Positions 63,442 to 64,000 of a DNA stretch of 64,000 bases are shown one piece after another. A program made the translations under genes and the position numbers. Positions within the stretch are counted from its first letter, which is position 1. Each line of letters begins with the position of its first letter. The notes below the pieces were generated by a model that worked only from the letters and a program-made list of their open reading frames with translations, had not been told where the DNA came from and made no database searches. Source of the DNA: Streptomyces sp. NBC_00162 (GTDB lineage Bacteria > Actinomycetota > Actinomycetes > Streptomycetales > Streptomycetaceae); assembly GCF_024611995.1 (NCBI RefSeq), contig NZ_CP102509.1, positions 3,224,001 to 3,288,000 of the forward strand, given 5' to 3'.

Positions 63442-64000
63442 GTGCGTGCCTCCTGTGCGGTGTCCCCCCGGTCGGTCTGCCCGTGCTGCGGCTCGTGCTC
63501 CTGCGCGTGCTCCTGCTCGAGCTCGGCGGCGGCCACGCGCCGCCCGTCCTGGGCGCCCTGGTAGAACCCGCCGAGGCGGCGGCGCAGTTCTTCGGCGTCG
63601 ACCTTGTGCGGCGGCTCGGGCCGTACGTCATCCGCGCGGCCGGCGGCCACGGACCGCGGAGTCCGCTTCGGCAGGCCCTTGTCGGTGACGACCTCGGCCC
63701 CGGCGTCGGCCGGGTCGGCGGGGTGGCTGCCCTGCCGGGGCAGCCAGCTGTCCTCGGCGCTGGCATGGCTGTGCGGATCCGAATCCGAATCCGGCTCCTG
63801 CTCCGGCTCGGGCGCGGATTCCCGTACGTCGGCACCCGACTCGGCACCGGGCGCGCCGGCCGGGATCTCCGACCCGGGGTCCGGCTCACCGAAGCCGGCC
63901 ACTTCCGCGTCGGGGACGACCCGCGCGAGCAACTGCTCCTCGGGACCGGGCCCGGCCGGGACCTCCGCCGCCAGGGCCTCCACGGGGACCTCAGCCGCCA
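63438..64000 (-). CDS. cvnA: Conservon sensor kinase CvnA, C-terminal part (runs off the right edge)
   Basis: The frame is open to the window edge, about 187 residues. Only the low-complexity C-terminal tail is visible (Glu/Pro/Asp-rich, ending in EARRT-like residues), not the nitrate/sulfate-sensing and kinase domains expected upstream. The assignment rests on its position before CvnB and the four-base overlap. The tail includes DAEELRRRLGGFYQGAQDGRR, which resembles CvnA C-termini. Confidence 0.8.
   Translation of the reverse strand, partial: AAEVPVEALAAEVPAGPGPEEQLLARVVPDAEVAGFGEPDPGSEIPAGAPGAESGADVRESAPEPEQEPDSDSDPHSHASAEDSWLPRQGSHPADPADAGAEVVTDKGLPKRTPRSVAAGRADDVRPEPPHKVDAEELRRRLGGFYQGAQDGRRVAAAELEQEHAQEHEPQHGQTDRGDTAQEART

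Overview
This is a high-GC actinobacterial chromosome segment, almost certainly from a Streptomyces. The evidence is the very high third-codon-position GC, frequent GTG and TTG starts preceded by GGAGG-like sites, a CvnABCD conservon, a DasR-type chitinase promoter, and a gene order matching my recollection of Streptomyces and, in its core, of mycobacteria. No rRNA, CRISPR array, complete insertion sequence or integrase was seen. One tRNA gene, tRNA-Arg(CCG), lies at 38602-38673.

Layout. (1) 1-7.8 kb: a partial zinc-finger-like gene, a luciferase-like oxidoreductase, the mismatch-specific endonuclease nucS diverging from a small conserved gene, a large P-loop protein with a transmembrane anchor and Pro/Ser/Thr tail, a STAS protein, 3-hydroxyacyl-CoA dehydrogenase and a PduO-type cobalamin adenosyltransferase. 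(2) 7.8-12.4 kb: a membrane protein and a chitinase module (sensor kinase, response regulator, secreted GH18 chitinase) with paired DasR-like operators at the chitinase promoter. (3) 12.4-21 kb: a DUF2550 protein and the complete F1Fo ATP synthase operon atpIBEFHAGDC on the minus strand. (4) 21-38 kb: a minus-strand block of a WecA/TagO-type transferase, serine hydroxymethyltransferase, a phosphatase-fold protein, threonylcarbamoyl-AMP synthase, prmC, prfA, rpmE, an LCP protein, rho, thrB, thrC, hom, lysA and an ArgS-derived protein without a catalytic domain. This is the argS-lysA-hom-thrC-thrB-rho-rpmE-prfA-prmC-sua5-wecA-atp order of actinobacteria, with the degenerate protein in the argS position.

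(5) 38-43.8 kb: tRNA-Arg followed by an accessory-looking pair, a zinc-hook SMC-like ATPase translationally coupled to a small unknown protein. A lone XdhC protein and small proteins follow. (6) 43.8-47.7 kb: a bacterial NHEJ locus (ATP-dependent ligase, LigD-type polymerase, divergent ku with a Lys/Ala tail) and a NERD-domain protein. (7) 47.7-57.8 kb: a surface protein, a lipoprotein with a histidine kinase lacking a regulator, a TetR gene with two diiron proteins, a class B PBP with a RodA/FtsW partner, and DUF6325 and SHOCT genes. (8) 57.8-59.5 kb: a non-coding inverted repeat about 330 bp long and about 99 percent identical between arms. It encloses an NTF2-like gene and a Nudix relic. 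(9) 59.6-64 kb: a secreted NlpC/P60 hydrolase and a conservon whose fifth gene is a StyA-like flavoprotein monooxygenase.

Most novel candidates: the tRNA-adjacent ATPase pair (38.8-41.6 kb), whose C-terminus carries an Arg-x5-His motif like that of HEPN ribonucleases; the long inverted repeat at 57.8-59.5 kb; the low-molecular-weight phosphatase whose nucleophilic Cys is Ser; and a short interspersed repeat that overlaps the 3' ends of two unrelated genes. Start codons were chosen from visible ribosome-binding sites and 4-base overlaps. All functions are inferred from motifs read by eye.
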